A DNA stretch of 64,000 bases. It comes from Pararhizobium antarcticum (GTDB lineage Bacteria > Pseudomonadota > Alphaproteobacteria > Rhizobiales > Rhizobiaceae). The stretch lies in assembly GCF_001885585.1 (NCBI RefSeq), contig NZ_LSRP01000107.1, positions 1-64,000 of the forward strand, written 5' to 3'. This document shows positions 27,852 through 39,100 of this stretch, in pieces. The translations under genes and the position numbers were made by a program. The notes under the pieces are model-generated. The model saw only the letters and a program-made list of their open reading frames with translations. It did no database searches and was not told the DNA's origin. Each line of letters opens with the position of its first letter. Position 1 is the stretch's first letter.

Positions 27852-29126
27852 TCAGGCGTGCTTTTCCAGCCAGTCGGCAATGATCGTTTCCAGCGTCTCG
27901 ATCAGCGCCTCGTTTTCCAGTTCCTCGACGATCTCGTCGACAAAGGCGTTGACCAGCATGGCGCGCGCCTTGTTTTCGGGAATGCCGCGCGCCTGCAGAT
28001 AGTAGAGATGCGTCGGGTTGATATCGATCACGGTTGCACCGTGGCCGCACTGGACGTCGTCGGCGAAGATTTCCAGCTCCGGCTTGGCCGAAAAATCGGC
28101 ATCGTCCGAGAGCAGCAACGTGTTGCAGGCCATCTTGGCATCGGTCTTCTGTGCATCCGGAGCAACCCGGATCTGGCCCTGAAACACGCCCTTGGCGCGG
28201 TCGAACAAAACGTTGCGAATGACTTCCGTCGACGTCGTGTTCGGCACATCATGGCCGAGCGTGAAGGTCACGTCGGTATGGGTCTCACCGCCAAGCAGGT
28301 TGATGCCGCGTAGCTTGAAGTCGGCACCTTCGCCGGTCACCACGCCATGAATCTCTTGGCGCACCAGCTTGCCGCCGGCATTGATGACGAAGAGCTTCAG
28401 CTGTGCATTCGTGCCGAGATCGAAATTGATCTGTGCGAGATGGCTGTCGGCTGCCCCCTGCTGCTGCAGGATGATCCAGGTGATGTCGGCGCCTTCATCC
28501 AGAATGAGATCGGTGACGGAGGTGACAAGGCTGGCCTCATCGCTGACGGACAGATGCCGCTCGATGATGGTCGCCTTGGTGCCTGCCCCGAAGGTAACCG
28601 GGAAACGCGTGTGGCTCTGGCCGAGGCTCTGGACGAGTTGCAGTTCGAGCGGCACTTCGAGTTCTGTGCCTTCAGGCAATTCGATCTCGAAACCGTCGCG
28701 CACGAAGCTGCCGTTGATCCGGCCGATCGCATCGTCAGACCCACGCTCGATCAGGTCGGGTGCGGCAACGCCGTCGGCCAGGCTTTCGGCGTAGCGGCGG
28801 ACATTGACGCCAACAGGCGCTGTCTTGTCATCCGCCTTGCCGTTGAGCACGGTCATAACAGAGGATCCGGCGACCAGCGGCTCGACCCGCTCGGCAAAGG
28901 CCGTCGGGTCGGCGACGGGCACAGTGCGCAGCAGCGCGCGAAGGTCGGTATAGTGCCAGGCTTCCACGCGCCGCGTCGGCAGGCCTTGCTTTTTCAGGTC
29001 GTCGACCAGCGTGTCGCGGGCCGAAAGCACGGCACCATCGCCAATCAGATCACCGATCTGCGCGGTATAGGCATCGACCAGCGCCGTTTCCGCCGCGGTC
29101 ATCTTGATCGCTGTCTGGATGTTCAT
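27852..29126 (-). CDS. sufD: Fe-S cluster assembly protein SufD
   Basis: A 424-residue component of the SufBC2D scaffold. The C-terminal half carries the beta-helix and the SufBD signature (CGHGATVIDINPTHLYYLQARGIP, preceded by DDVQ). SufD is needed for iron entry into the scaffold. The start at 29126 (MNIQTAIKMTAAETALVD) is preceded by GGAGAA; the ATG 16 codons upstream lies in sufC-proximal sequence. It is 10 bases after the sufC stop. Confidence 0.94.
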   Translation of the reverse strand: MNIQTAIKMTAAETALVDAYTAQIGDLIGDGAVLSARDTLVDDLKKQGLPTRRVEAWHYTDLRALLRTVPVADPTAFAERVEPLVAGSSVMTVLNGKADDKTAPVGVNVRRYAESLADGVAAPDLIERGSDDAIGRINGSFVRDGFEIELPEGTELEVPLELQLVQSLGQSHTRFPVTFGAGTKATIIERHLSVSDEASLVTSVTDLILDEGADITWIILQQQGAADSHLAQINFDLGTNAQLKLFVINAGGKLVRQEIHGVVTGEGADFKLRGINLLGGETHTDVTFTLGHDVPNTTSTEVIRNVLFDRAKGVFQGQIRVAPDAQKTDAKMACNTLLLSDDADFSAKPELEIFADDVQCGHGATVIDINPTHLYYLQARGIPENKARAMLVNAFVDEIVEELENEALIETLETIIADWLEKHA

Positions 29127-29136
29127 GGGTTTCTCC

Positions 29137-29895
29137 TCAAGCCGCTGCCGCGTCGATGATGTCGGCATAACCATTGGCTTCGAGATCGAGCGCCAGCGAC
29201 TTGTCGCCCGACTTGATGACCTGGCCCTTGTAGAGGACGTGGACGCTATCCGGCACGATGTATTCGAGCAGGCGCTGATAGTGGGTGATGACGATCACGG
29301 CACGATCCGGCGAGCGCAGCGCATTGACGCCGTCAGACACGATCTTCAGCGCATCGATGTCGAGGCCCGAATCGGTTTCGTCGAGAATGCAAAGCTTTGG
29401 CTCCAGAAGCGCCATCTGCAGGATTTCGGCACGCTTCTTCTCACCGCCGGAAAAGCCGACGTTGAGCGGACGCTTCAGCATCTCCGGGTTGATCTGCAGC
29501 TTGGCGGCCGCTTCCTTGACGCGACGGATGAAATCCGGTGTCGAAAGCTCGGCCTCGCCGCGGAATTTGCGCTGCTCGTTCAGGGCGACCTTGAGGAACT
29601 GCATCGTGGCGACACCCGGGATCTCGACCGGATACTGGAAGGCCAGGAAAATACCCTTGGCAGCGCGCTCGGACGGGTCGAGCTCCAGAATGCTCTCGCC
29701 GTTGTAGAGGATGTCGCCTTCTGTCACTTCGTAGTCGCTACGACCCGAAAGGATATAGGAGAGCGTCGACTTGCCGGACCCGTTCGGGCCCATGATGGCA
29801 GCCACTTCGCCAGCCTTTACGGTGAGGTTCAGACCACGAATGATCTCGGTGCCGTCTTCGGCGATGCGGGCATGGAGGTTTCTGATTTCAAGCAT
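29137..29895 (-). CDS. sufC: Fe-S cluster assembly ATPase SufC
   Basis: The 252-residue ABC-type ATPase of the SufBCD complex. Walker A is GPNGSGKST, the signature FSGGEKKRAEI and Walker B LCILDETDSGLD, the last being the form specific to SufC. It is a soluble ATPase, not a transporter subunit. It lies between sufB (74 bases upstream) and sufD. Confidence 0.96.
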   Translation of the reverse strand: MLEIRNLHARIAEDGTEIIRGLNLTVKAGEVAAIMGPNGSGKSTLSYILSGRSDYEVTEGDILYNGESILELDPSERAAKGIFLAFQYPVEIPGVATMQFLKVALNEQRKFRGEAELSTPDFIRRVKEAAAKLQINPEMLKRPLNVGFSGGEKKRAEILQMALLEPKLCILDETDSGLDIDALKIVSDGVNALRSPDRAVIVITHYQRLLEYIVPDSVHVLYKGQVIKSGDKSLALDLEANGYADIIDAAAA

Positions 29896-29969
29896 TTCGT
29901 CTTCCCTTTGGGAACAGAATAAACATCGTGCGCAAGACGTTGCGCATCAGGTTCAAGTTGTGATGCCGC

Positions 29970-31439
<1,470 letters not shown>

Positions 31440-31489
31440 GTCGTTCTCCAATCAAGCCGGATACAAGGTCCGGCAGCTTGTCAACACGA

Positions 31490-31505
31490 TACAATGTTCG
31501 TTGTA
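31490..31505. promoter_or_regulatory. Candidate operator palindrome upstream of sufB
   Basis: TACAA (31490-31494) and TTGTA (31501-31505) form an inverted repeat around 6 bases, 50 bases upstream of the sufB start and just upstream of a TTGACA-like hexamer (minus strand, 31479-31484). It does not match the RirA or IscR consensus that I know. It may mark an internal promoter for sufBCD, but that is weakly supported. Confidence 0.25.
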
Positions 31506-31584
31506 CCGTCTATGTAGTGGCTCGAGGGCGATTTTCACCCTGCTTGCCCAACGGAAACCTGGATTTCCGCGAATTATTGCCTGC

Positions 31585-32751
31585 CTATGCCGCAGCCCCC
31601 GAAAGCCGGCGACGCCCTGCGACCTTGGCGAAAACACCCGCACAGCGATCGATCTCGGCATCCGTCGTGGATGCACCGATCGAAAGGCGCAAGGCGCCGA
31701 GCTGCGGATCGAAACCCATCGCCGACAGCACGTAGCTCTGGCCAACCTTGCCGGAAGAGCAGGCCGAGCCCGCAGACAGCGCGACCCCTTCGAGATCGAA
31801 CGCGATCTGCCCCGTCTCGGCCTTTAGGCCCGGAAGACTGAAAAAACTGGTGTTGCACAGGCGCTCGATATCCCGGCCGTGTATCAGCACATCGGGGGCC
31901 GCCGCAAGCATCGCTGCTTCCAGCCGGTCACGCTGCGCCGACAAGGTTGCTGCCCGCATCGCTATGCCATCAGAGGCAGCCCGTGCGGCCGCGCCAAAGC
32001 CGGCGATCGCGGCCATGTTTTCGGTGCCCGAGCGGTGCCCCTTTTCCTGGCCGCCGCCGCGCATCAGGGCCGCCGGCATCAGGGCTTCGCCGCGCGCAAC
32101 AAGCGCCCCGGCGCCCTTGGGGCCGCCGATCTTGTGCGACGAGATGATGATGAAATCCGCGCCGAGATCGTCCATGGAAATGGGCAGACGCCCGGCCGCC
32201 TGCACCGCATCGACGACCAGAATGCCGCCGGCAGCCTTGACGATCGACGCGACAGCCGCAATCGGCTGCACGATGCCGGTCTCGTTGTTGGCCAGCATCA
32301 CCGCGACCATCGGCAGGCCCGTCGCCCGGTCATGGGCGGCAAGGGCCGTTTCGAGCGCGACCAGATCGATCGTGCCCTGCGGCGTCACGGCAATCTCGCT
32401 GACATCAGCGCTTGTGAAGCGGCCACCCTCGCGAATCGCCGGGTGCTCGATGGCGGATACATAGAGATGGCCGATCGCCAGCGGCGTGCGGCCCATGCGG
32501 AAATGCGGCGTCAGGACGGCATTGGCGGCTTCGGTCGCACCGCTTGTGAAAACGACAGCGGAGGCTTGCGCACCGCATAGCTGCGCCACGTCCCGGCGGG
32601 CACTCTCGATCAGCATGCGGACCTTGCGACCTTCGGCATGCACGGAGGACGCATTGCCGTCCATGTCGAGCGCGCACAGGAGGGCCGAGCGCGCGGCTTC
32701 ATTGAGCGGCGCCGTGGCATTCCAGTCCATATAGATACGCGATGCGACCAT
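31585..32751 (-). CDS. Cysteine desulfurase, NifS/IscS-like (first gene of the suf cluster)
   Basis: A 388-residue group I aminotransferase-class-V enzyme. PLP lysine is Lys207 (ISSHKIGGPKGAG) and the persulfide cysteine is Cys331 in the long flexible loop SAGSACSSGKVGQS, as in NifS/IscS rather than SufS. It begins MVASRIYMDWNATAPLN at 32751; the frame extends upstream without homology. It precedes sufB, so the cluster encodes two desulfurases of different classes. Possible roles are SUF sulfur supply or tRNA thiolation. Confidence 0.92.
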   Translation of the reverse strand: MVASRIYMDWNATAPLNEAARSALLCALDMDGNASSVHAEGRKVRMLIESARRDVAQLCGAQASAVVFTSGATEAANAVLTPHFRMGRTPLAIGHLYVSAIEHPAIREGGRFTSADVSEIAVTPQGTIDLVALETALAAHDRATGLPMVAVMLANNETGIVQPIAAVASIVKAAGGILVVDAVQAAGRLPISMDDLGADFIIISSHKIGGPKGAGALVARGEALMPAALMRGGGQEKGHRSGTENMAAIAGFGAAARAASDGIAMRAATLSAQRDRLEAAMLAAAPDVLIHGRDIERLCNTSFFSLPGLKAETGQIAFDLEGVALSAGSACSSGKVGQSYVLSAMGFDPQLGALRLSIGASTTDAEIDRCAGVFAKVAGRRRLSGAAA

Positions 32752-32978
32752 GAAGTCCCTGCACCAATCATGCCGGCCCTTAAGGTAAAGGTTCGCAGCT
32801 GGCGCATTTTCCTTGAATTTTTCGGTCTGCTTGCCGTAAGAGACGACACTCGCCACGGAAAGCCCGTGTCAAAGTTTTGAACGGTTCTAAACTGCGTTTT
32901 AAAAAACCTGACTGCTTTCGTCAAGACAGATCATCAGTCGGAAGTGCATTTAGCATCGAAAACATGCCCGGAGAGCCA

Positions 32979-33656
32979 ATGCCCGAAATCATTTTCAACG
33001 GACCCGCCGGTCGTCTCGAAGGCCGATACCAGCCTTCCAAGCAGAAAAGCGCGCCAATCGCGATCATTCTGCATCCGCATCCGCAGTTCGGCGGCACGAT
33101 GAACAACCAGATCGTCTACCAGCTGTTCTACATGTTCCAGAAGCGCGGCTTTACGACGCTGCGCTTCAACTTTCGCTCGATCGGCCGCAGCCAGGGCGAA
33201 TTCGACCATGGCGCCGGTGAACTGTCGGATGCTGCCTCTGCGCTGGACTGGGTGCAGGGCCTGCATCCCGATTCGAAAAGCTGCTGGGTTGCCGGTTACT
33301 CCTTCGGCGCCTGGATCGGTATGCAGCTCCTGATGCGCCGTCCGGAAATCGAAGGCTTCATGTCGATCGCGCCACAGCCCAACACCTATGACTTCTCGTT
33401 CCTCGCGCCCTGCCCGTCCTCCGGCCTGATCATCAATGGCGACCTTGACAAGGTTGCACCGGAAAAGGATGTCAACGGTCTTGTCGACAAACTGAAGGCA
33501 CAGAAGGGTATCCTGATCACCCACAAGACGGTGCCGGGCGCAAACCACTTCTTCAACGGTCAGGTGGATACGCTGATGGCCGAATGCGAGGATTATCTGG
33601 ATCGGCGCCTTGCCGGCGAACTCACGCCGGAACCCGCAGCCAAGCGGATCCGCTGA
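32979..33656 (+). CDS. Alpha/beta hydrolase (conserved rhizobial type)
   Basis: A 225-residue hydrolase-fold protein with HPHPQFGGTMNN near the N-terminus (oxyanion region), the nucleophile-elbow GYSFGAWIG, and a C-terminal acid and His in NGDLDKVAP and PGANHFFNG. It belongs to the COG2945-like group of small cytoplasmic alpha/beta hydrolases of unknown substrate. The start at 32979 (MPEIIFNGPAGRLEGRY) follows GGAG at 32968; an ATG five codons earlier is possible. It is divergent from the suf cluster. Confidence 0.82.
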   Translation: MPEIIFNGPAGRLEGRYQPSKQKSAPIAIILHPHPQFGGTMNNQIVYQLFYMFQKRGFTTLRFNFRSIGRSQGEFDHGAGELSDAASALDWVQGLHPDSKSCWVAGYSFGAWIGMQLLMRRPEIEGFMSIAPQPNTYDFSFLAPCPSSGLIINGDLDKVAPEKDVNGLVDKLKAQKGILITHKTVPGANHFFNGQVDTLMAECEDYLDRRLAGELTPEPAAKRIR

Positions 33657-33675
33657 AACGATTTGTCCAAACGTG

Positions 33676-33704
33676 AAAAAAGGCCGGAGCGATCCGGCCT
33701 TTTC
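33676..33704. terminator. Bidirectional intrinsic terminator
   Basis: The arms aaggccgg (33680-33687) and ccggcctt (33694-33701) are flanked by an A-run on the left and a T-run on the right. The hairpin can terminate both the rightward hydrolase gene and the leftward GGDEF gene that converge here. Confidence 0.85.
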
Positions 33705-33713
33705 CATGGATGC

Positions 33714-34904
33714 TCAAAGCTGGGACTGCCTGTCCCCCCAGGATGGCTCCACGTCGCTGGCCCGGTTCACCCGGTTGCGGCCGCTCTTCTTGGCGCTATA
33801 GAGCGCTGCGTCCGCACGCTCCATGACGTCGGCGATTGGATCGTTCGAATCAACGCGTTCGCAGACGCCGAAACTCGCCGTCAGCCGTTCGTCTTCGGAA
33901 ATGCCCGGTATGCGCAGGCTGGAAAATGTGCTGCGCAAGCCCTGCGCAAAAAGATAGCCGACGGTTTCGCTGGCGCTTGGCAGGAAAATTGCGAACTCCT
34001 CACCGCCAAGACGCCCGCAGATGGCATCTGACGGTGCGCGTTCCTTCAGCATGGCACCGAAGGCAGCAATGACCTGGTCGCCGGCCTGATGGCCATGCGT
34101 ATCGTTGACCATCTTGAAGTGGTCGATGTCACAGACGACGATGCAATGCGGATGTGCGGCGACCGGACGGGCAAGAATCCTGCCGACACGTTCGTTGAAA
34201 CCGCGACGGTTGAAAAGCGCCGACAGAAGATCGGTCTCCGATCTCGCCTTGGCGTCATCCATGATCTCGACAACCAGGACCGCAAGCAGCGTCAGGCCGA
34301 TCGATACGACCAGCACGGCGCTCAGGCTCTGCGAGATCAGGGCATAGGCACTGGCCAGATAGGATTGGGCGTCGCGACCGGCACCAAAGGTGACGATGAA
34401 ATAGACCTTCAAAAGGAACTGCACCGCGGTCATTGTCAGGAGGACCATCAAAAGGATATCCGGCTTTTCGCGCCGCCCCGACCTGTAAACCGCAAGCGTA
34501 CCGGTTATGGCGGCCACGAAAAAAGGCATCTGATAGCCCAGTGCATGCTGCAGCGTGCTGCGCGGCATGTCGAAGATCATCAGATTGACGGCCAGCGATA
34601 CCGCAATGAACCAGCCGGAGAGCACGATGTTGACCGGCATGGAATAAAGCCGGCCGATACCGAGGCGGATCATGAACAGCGCCGCCAGCACCGATGAAAA
34701 GGCGCCAAAACTTGCAAGCCTGTCGAAATCCGCGAAGCGGACAACAAGTTCAAAGACGGCAGACAGCGAAGCAACGGCAAAAGACAGCGCAAACCAGCGG
34801 CCCGCTTCGGGAATACGGCTGCGTTTTGCGATCACAAGGAAAAACACGCAGAAAAGCTGCGCGATGAGAAAGTTGACCGTCAAAAGAAAAAAAGCGCCGC
34901 TCAT
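33714..34904 (-). CDS. Membrane-bound diguanylate cyclase (GGDEF domain)
   Basis: A 396-residue protein. The first 215 residues are hydrophobic with about seven membrane segments and no recognisable extracytoplasmic domain. The GGDEF domain runs from about 222 to 380, with the active-site motif GGEEF at 300-304 and the metal/GTP region CDIDHFKMVNDTHGHQAGD. It should make cyclic di-GMP. The RxxD inhibitory site at its usual place is not present (the sequence there reads ERAPSDAICGRL), so product inhibition may be absent. The signal sensed is unknown. A PilZ protein near 61.6 kb is one possible distant effector. Confidence 0.9.
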   Translation of the reverse strand: MSGAFFLLTVNFLIAQLFCVFFLVIAKRSRIPEAGRWFALSFAVASLSAVFELVVRFADFDRLASFGAFSSVLAALFMIRLGIGRLYSMPVNIVLSGWFIAVSLAVNLMIFDMPRSTLQHALGYQMPFFVAAITGTLAVYRSGRREKPDILLMVLLTMTAVQFLLKVYFIVTFGAGRDAQSYLASAYALISQSLSAVLVVSIGLTLLAVLVVEIMDDAKARSETDLLSALFNRRGFNERVGRILARPVAAHPHCIVVCDIDHFKMVNDTHGHQAGDQVIAAFGAMLKERAPSDAICGRLGGEEFAIFLPSASETVGYLFAQGLRSTFSSLRIPGISEDERLTASFGVCERVDSNDPIADVMERADAALYSAKKSGRNRVNRASDVEPSWGDRQSQL

Positions 34905-35037
34905 GCGTCCACCTGGCTTGGCTTTGCAAAGTGCTAAGCCTCCGTCCTGATGGCGACACCGCTCGACAAGCCCCCGGTCGAACGAAATGCCTACATTCAG
35001 AACGGCTTTAGTCTACCTCACGCCGGCAAAAGAACCG

Positions 35038-36201
35038 TTAACCGCCGGGCATCGGCGCCACGGATGCTGTCGGATCGACGGCGGCAAAAACGCCACCGCT
35101 GACCGCCTCGCGAACGCCGGTCGTGCCTGGAAGCGTCAGCGGCAGGCCAGCCAGAGAGCGAACGGCCAGATACGCCCAGGCTTCCGCCTCCATCGTATCG
35201 CCATTGAGACCGACCGTTTCAGCCGGGATTGCAACGGCGTTTTGCTGAGCCGCCAGAGCAGAAAGATCCGCCATGATGATCCTATTGAGGCGGCCACCGC
35301 CACAGATGATGTAGGTTTTCGGCACTTCCGGCAGATGGCCAGCCGATTTCAGGATTGCGGCCGCTGTGACATGGGCGAGCGTGCGCGCACCGTCGGCAAG
35401 GCTGGCCTCGCATCCTTCCGGCGGCTGGAAATCGTTGCGATCCAGCGAGCGGCGTTTCCGGGCCGTGAAGAATGCGTTCGAGAGGTAGCGATCGCTCAGC
35501 GCCGCAATCACACCGCCTTCGCTGGCGATCATGCCGCCCTGATCATAGGGAATGCCGGCATGCGCCTCGACCCATTGGTCAATCAGCGCGTTGCCCGGGC
35601 CGCTGTCATAGGCGATGATCGCGCCATCTGTGCCGATGAATGTCAGATTGGAAATGCCGCCGATATTGACGAAGGTCACCGGGCCGCGAATGGCGGCAGT
35701 GGTCGACAGCATCGCTGCCAGCGCCGCGTGATAGACCGGAATGAGCGGCGCCCCCTGCCCGCCATGAACCATGTCGTTGGCGCGCATGTCATAGACGACG
35801 GCGATGCCCGTTTTCCGCGCCAGCAATTGACCGTCGCCAAGTTGAACCGTCAGCGCCATATCCGGTCGGTGCAACACCGTCTGCCCGTGGAACCCGACAA
35901 CATCGACATCTCCCGGCAAAATGCTGTTCTCTTTCAGAAATCGGTCAATGGCGTCAGCATGCCGTAACGTCAGCTGCTCTTCGACATCGGCCAGAACGCC
36001 TGGCCTCTGCGACCGCTCCACAATCGCCTTGGCATCGTCAAGCGCCTGCTTCAGACGATTTCGAAAGACCGGATCATAGGCGATCCCCATTGACGGTCCC
36101 TGCTCCACATGGCCGCGCCCGTCCGTGCGCAGCAGGGCCACGTCGATGCCGTCCAGACTGGTTCCGCTCATCAGGCCGATCGCCGTCTTGATTTCCGCCA
36201 T
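35038..36201 (-). CDS. anmK: Anhydro-N-acetylmuramic acid kinase AnmK
   Basis: A 387-residue sugar kinase of peptidoglycan recycling that converts anhydro-MurNAc to MurNAc-6-phosphate. The N-terminal ATP motif is [16 protein letters not shown], with FHGQT and NIGGISNL in the middle and a conserved CGGGRLN segment near residue 305. The start at 36201 ([13 protein letters not shown]) is typical; the reading frame extends 78 codons upstream across the divergent tyrS start and is not coding there. It is divergent from tyrS. Confidence 0.95.
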   Translation of the reverse strand: MAEIKTAIGLMSGTSLDGIDVALLRTDGRGHVEQGPSMGIAYDPVFRNRLKQALDDAKAIVERSQRPGVLADVEEQLTLRHADAIDRFLKENSILPGDVDVVGFHGQTVLHRPDMALTVQLGDGQLLARKTGIAVVYDMRANDMVHGGQGAPLIPVYHAALAAMLSTTAAIRGPVTFVNIGGISNLTFIGTDGAIIAYDSGPGNALIDQWVEAHAGIPYDQGGMIASEGGVIAALSDRYLSNAFFTARKRRSLDRNDFQPPEGCEASLADGARTLAHVTAAAILKSAGHLPEVPKTYIICGGGRLNRIIMADLSALAAQQNAVAIPAETVGLNGDTMEAEAWAYLAVRSLAGLPLTLPGTTGVREAVSGGVFAAVDPTASVAPMPGG

Positions 36202-36337
36202 GAAAGCGTCTTTCCTTCCGCAATAAACGCGATGCAAACAGATGTAATCTGGCGAAAACAGTGCTAAACGGCCCGCCAATATCCAACAAGCACTAAAAAA
36301 TCCGTCCACTGCAACAACCAGCCAAGAGAGACAGATC

Positions 36338-37591
36338 ATGTCCGAGTTCAAGTCCGATTTCCTGCACACGCTGAAAGAGCGCGGCTTCATCCACCAGACC
36401 TCCGACGATGCCGGCCTGGATGCGCTGTTTGCCAAGGAAACCGTGACGGCCTATATCGGTTTCGATCCGACGGCACCGAGCCTGCATGCCGGCGGCCTGA
36501 TCCAGATCATGATGCTGCACTGGCTGCAGAAGACCGGTCACCGGCCGATCTCGCTGATGGGCGGCGGCACCGGCATGGTCGGCGATCCCTCCTTCAAGGA
36601 CGAAGCCCGGCAACTGATGACACCTGAGACGATCGGCGCAAACATCGCCAGCATCAAGACGGTGTTTTCCAACTACCTGTCCTACGGCGAAGGCCCGAAG
36701 GAGGCGCTGATGATCAACAATGCCGACTGGCTGCTCGGCATCAACTATCTGGAATTCCTGCGCGATGTCGGCCGTCATTTCTCGGTCAACCGCATGCTTG
36801 CCTTTGACAGCGTCAAGACCCGGCTCGAGCGCGAGCAGTCGCTGTCCTTCCTCGAATTCAACTACATGATCCTGCAGGCCTATGATTTCGTCGAACTCAG
36901 CAAGCGCACCGGCTGCCGGCTGCAGATGGGCGGTTCCGACCAGTGGGGCAACATCATCAATGGCATCGATCTTGGCCATCGCATGGGAACGCCGCAGCTA
37001 TACGCGCTGACCTCTCCGCTTCTGACCACCGCGTCGGGTGCGAAAATGGGGAAATCGATGAGCGGCGCCGTCTGGCTGAACCCGGACATGCTGTCTGCCT
37101 ATGATTTCTGGCAATACTGGCGCAACACCGAGGATGCCGATGTGTCGCGCTTCCTGAAACTCTACACGACACTGCCGATGGACGAGATCGCCCGCCTGTC
37201 GCAGCTTGGTGGTGCGGAGATCAACGAGGTCAAGAAGATCCTGGCGACCGAGATCACCGCCATGCTGCACGGCCGTGCGGCTGCCGAACAGGCTGCTGAA
37301 ACCGCCCGCAAGACCTTCGAAGAAGGCGCACTGGCCAACGACCTGCCGTCGATCACGGTTCCGGCAGCGGAGCTCGGCGCCGGCATCGGCATTCTCGCGC
37401 TGCTCGTCCGTGCGGGGCTGGCCGAATCCAATGGCAAGGCCCGGCAGTTCATGAAAGACGGAGCGGTTCGCGTCAACGACCGAGCTGTCAGCGACGACAG
37501 GGCGATGATCGGGTCCGGTGACGTCACGGCAGATGGCGTGATCAAGCTGTCGCTTGGCAAGAAAAAGCACATTCTCGTGCGACCGGCCTGA
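36338..37591 (+). CDS. tyrS: Tyrosyl-tRNA synthetase
   Basis: A 417-residue class I aminoacyl-tRNA synthetase of the TyrRS type. The HIGH-like motif is [10 protein letters not shown] and the KMSKS-like motif [10 protein letters not shown]. The catalytic region includes [12 protein letters not shown] and a C-terminal S4-like RNA-binding domain begins near residue 350 ([20 protein letters not shown]). It charges tRNA-Tyr with tyrosine. It starts after gagagacagatc in a short intergenic region shared with divergent anmK. Confidence 0.96.
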   Translation: MSEFKSDFLHTLKERGFIHQTSDDAGLDALFAKETVTAYIGFDPTAPSLHAGGLIQIMMLHWLQKTGHRPISLMGGGTGMVGDPSFKDEARQLMTPETIGANIASIKTVFSNYLSYGEGPKEALMINNADWLLGINYLEFLRDVGRHFSVNRMLAFDSVKTRLEREQSLSFLEFNYMILQAYDFVELSKRTGCRLQMGGSDQWGNIINGIDLGHRMGTPQLYALTSPLLTTASGAKMGKSMSGAVWLNPDMLSAYDFWQYWRNTEDADVSRFLKLYTTLPMDEIARLSQLGGAEINEVKKILATEITAMLHGRAAAEQAAETARKTFEEGALANDLPSITVPAAELGAGIGILALLVRAGLAESNGKARQFMKDGAVRVNDRAVSDDRAMIGSGDVTADGVIKLSLGKKKHILVRPA

Positions 37592-37752
37592 CGGCGTCGT
37601 TTCAGGCAAAAGCGTTGCGACGGCGGCGTGTGCCTGTCCTGTATGATCGTTTTGGCATGCGGAATTTTGTATTTCGCGCGCAACTGCGATAGATCGAAGG
37701 TTGAGACCGGTTTGTATCCAGCGAACCGGATCATTTGAGAAGCCCGAGTCCC

Positions 37753-38202
37753 ATGTCGATGCAATCCAGCGAGCAAATCACACGCCTTTGCAAGGAAAAA
37801 GGCCTGCGCATGACCGGCCAGAGGCAGGTGATCATGAAGGTGCTCTCAGGTGCGACCGATCATCCTGACGCTGTCGAACTGCATCGCCGCGTCAGCGAAG
37901 TCGACACGCGCATATCCATCGCCACGGTCTACAGGACGGTCAAGCTGCTGCAGGACAAGGGCATACTCGAGCGGCATACGTTTGGCGACGGGCGTGCCCG
38001 CTACGAGCCCGCAGCCCAGGAACACCACGATCACCTCATCAATATAGAAACCGGCGAAGTTACCGAATTTCGATCGGACGAGATCGAGCGTCTCCAGGAA
38101 GAGATCGCCCGCCGGCACGGGTTCACCATCGTCAGCCACAGGCTGGAAATCTACGTCAAGCCGCTGGACGGCAAGGCCCCCCGCCGCCCGATCAAGCCGT
38201 GA
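37753..38202 (+). CDS. mur: Fur-family regulator, probable manganese regulator Mur
   Basis: A 149-residue Fur-type repressor. The N-terminal winged helix (about residues 5-85) includes KGLRMTGQRQVIMKVLSG and ISIATVYRTVKLLQDKG. The C-terminal dimer domain carries the metal-binding segment EHHDHLINIETGEV. In Rhizobium and Agrobacterium the Fur-like protein responds to manganese and represses sitABCD, and here it is convergent with that operon. The Mn assignment is therefore from context and known rhizobial biology. An in-frame GTG six codons upstream is possible, but the ATG MSMQSSEQITRL fits best. Confidence 0.88.
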   Translation: MSMQSSEQITRLCKEKGLRMTGQRQVIMKVLSGATDHPDAVELHRRVSEVDTRISIATVYRTVKLLQDKGILERHTFGDGRARYEPAAQEHHDHLINIETGEVTEFRSDEIERLQEEIARRHGFTIVSHRLEIYVKPLDGKAPRRPIKP

Positions 38203-38242
38203 CACTGCGGCGCTTCATCTCCCGGTGACGGCGCGTGGCCGT

Positions 38243-39100
38243 TCATCCAACCGTTGTTTCGCTGGCGTCGGTTTCGGTTTGCGCTGCCTTGCGCGTCGAC
38301 ACCACGAAGGCGATGATGAACGCTGCTGTCATCAACAGGACGATGGTTGGAGCCGGTGCGCTGTCGATGAAGAATGAGAGATATACACCGAAGAAGGCGG
38401 AAACGGTGGCGATCAGCACGGACAGAACGAGCATGCCCTGGAACGTCCGGGCCAGCAGGAAGGCAATGGCCCCCGGTGCGATCAACACCGCAATCGCCAG
38501 GATCAGACCGACGGCTTTCAATGCGCCGACGATGGTCAGCGATATCAGGCACAGCAGGCCGTAATGCAGCAGCCGCACCGGAAGGCCGATCGCCTGCGCC
38601 TGCGCCGGGTCGAAGGCGTGCAAAAGCAAATCCCGCCATTTGACAAGGATGATCGCGCTGGCAAGAAACGCAATCAGCCCGGTCTCGGCGATATCACGCC
38701 AGCCGACGCCGAGCATGTCGCCGAACAGGATGTGGTCGAGATGCACGTCGGACTGGATCTTGACGTAGAGCACCAGTCCAAAACCAAACATGCCCGAGAA
38801 CACGATGCCCATCACCGTATCCTGCTTGATGCGGCTGTTGTCCTTCAGGAAGCCCGTCGCCACGGCGCAGGTCATGCCGGCTGCAAAGGCGCCGACCGCT
38901 AGCGGCAGGCCGACGATGTAGGCGATGACGATGCCCGGCAGAACCGCATGGGAGATCGCATCGCCCATCAGCGACCAGCCCTTGAGCACGAGAAAACACG
39001 ACAGCAGGGCGGCCGGCACGGCAACCAGCACGGAAATGACCAGCGCATTGACCATGAATTCAAACTGGAAGGGTGCAAGCAGGGTTTCGAGCAGGGTCAT
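38243..39100 (-). CDS. sitD: Manganese/iron ABC transporter permease SitD
   Basis: A 285-residue ABC-3 family permease with about eight membrane segments. The segment SLMGDAISHAVLPGIVIAYIVGLP is the family hallmark near residues 50-70. It is the last gene of sitABCD and overlaps sitC by 4 bases. It pairs with SitC to form the Mn(II)/Fe(II) channel. No clear terminator is visible between it and the convergent mur gene, which ends only 40 bases away. Confidence 0.93.
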   Translation of the reverse strand: MTLLETLLAPFQFEFMVNALVISVLVAVPAALLSCFLVLKGWSLMGDAISHAVLPGIVIAYIVGLPLAVGAFAAGMTCAVATGFLKDNSRIKQDTVMGIVFSGMFGFGLVLYVKIQSDVHLDHILFGDMLGVGWRDIAETGLIAFLASAIILVKWRDLLLHAFDPAQAQAIGLPVRLLHYGLLCLISLTIVGALKAVGLILAIAVLIAPGAIAFLLARTFQGMLVLSVLIATVSAFFGVYLSFFIDSAPAPTIVLLMTAAFIIAFVVSTRKAAQTETDASETTVG

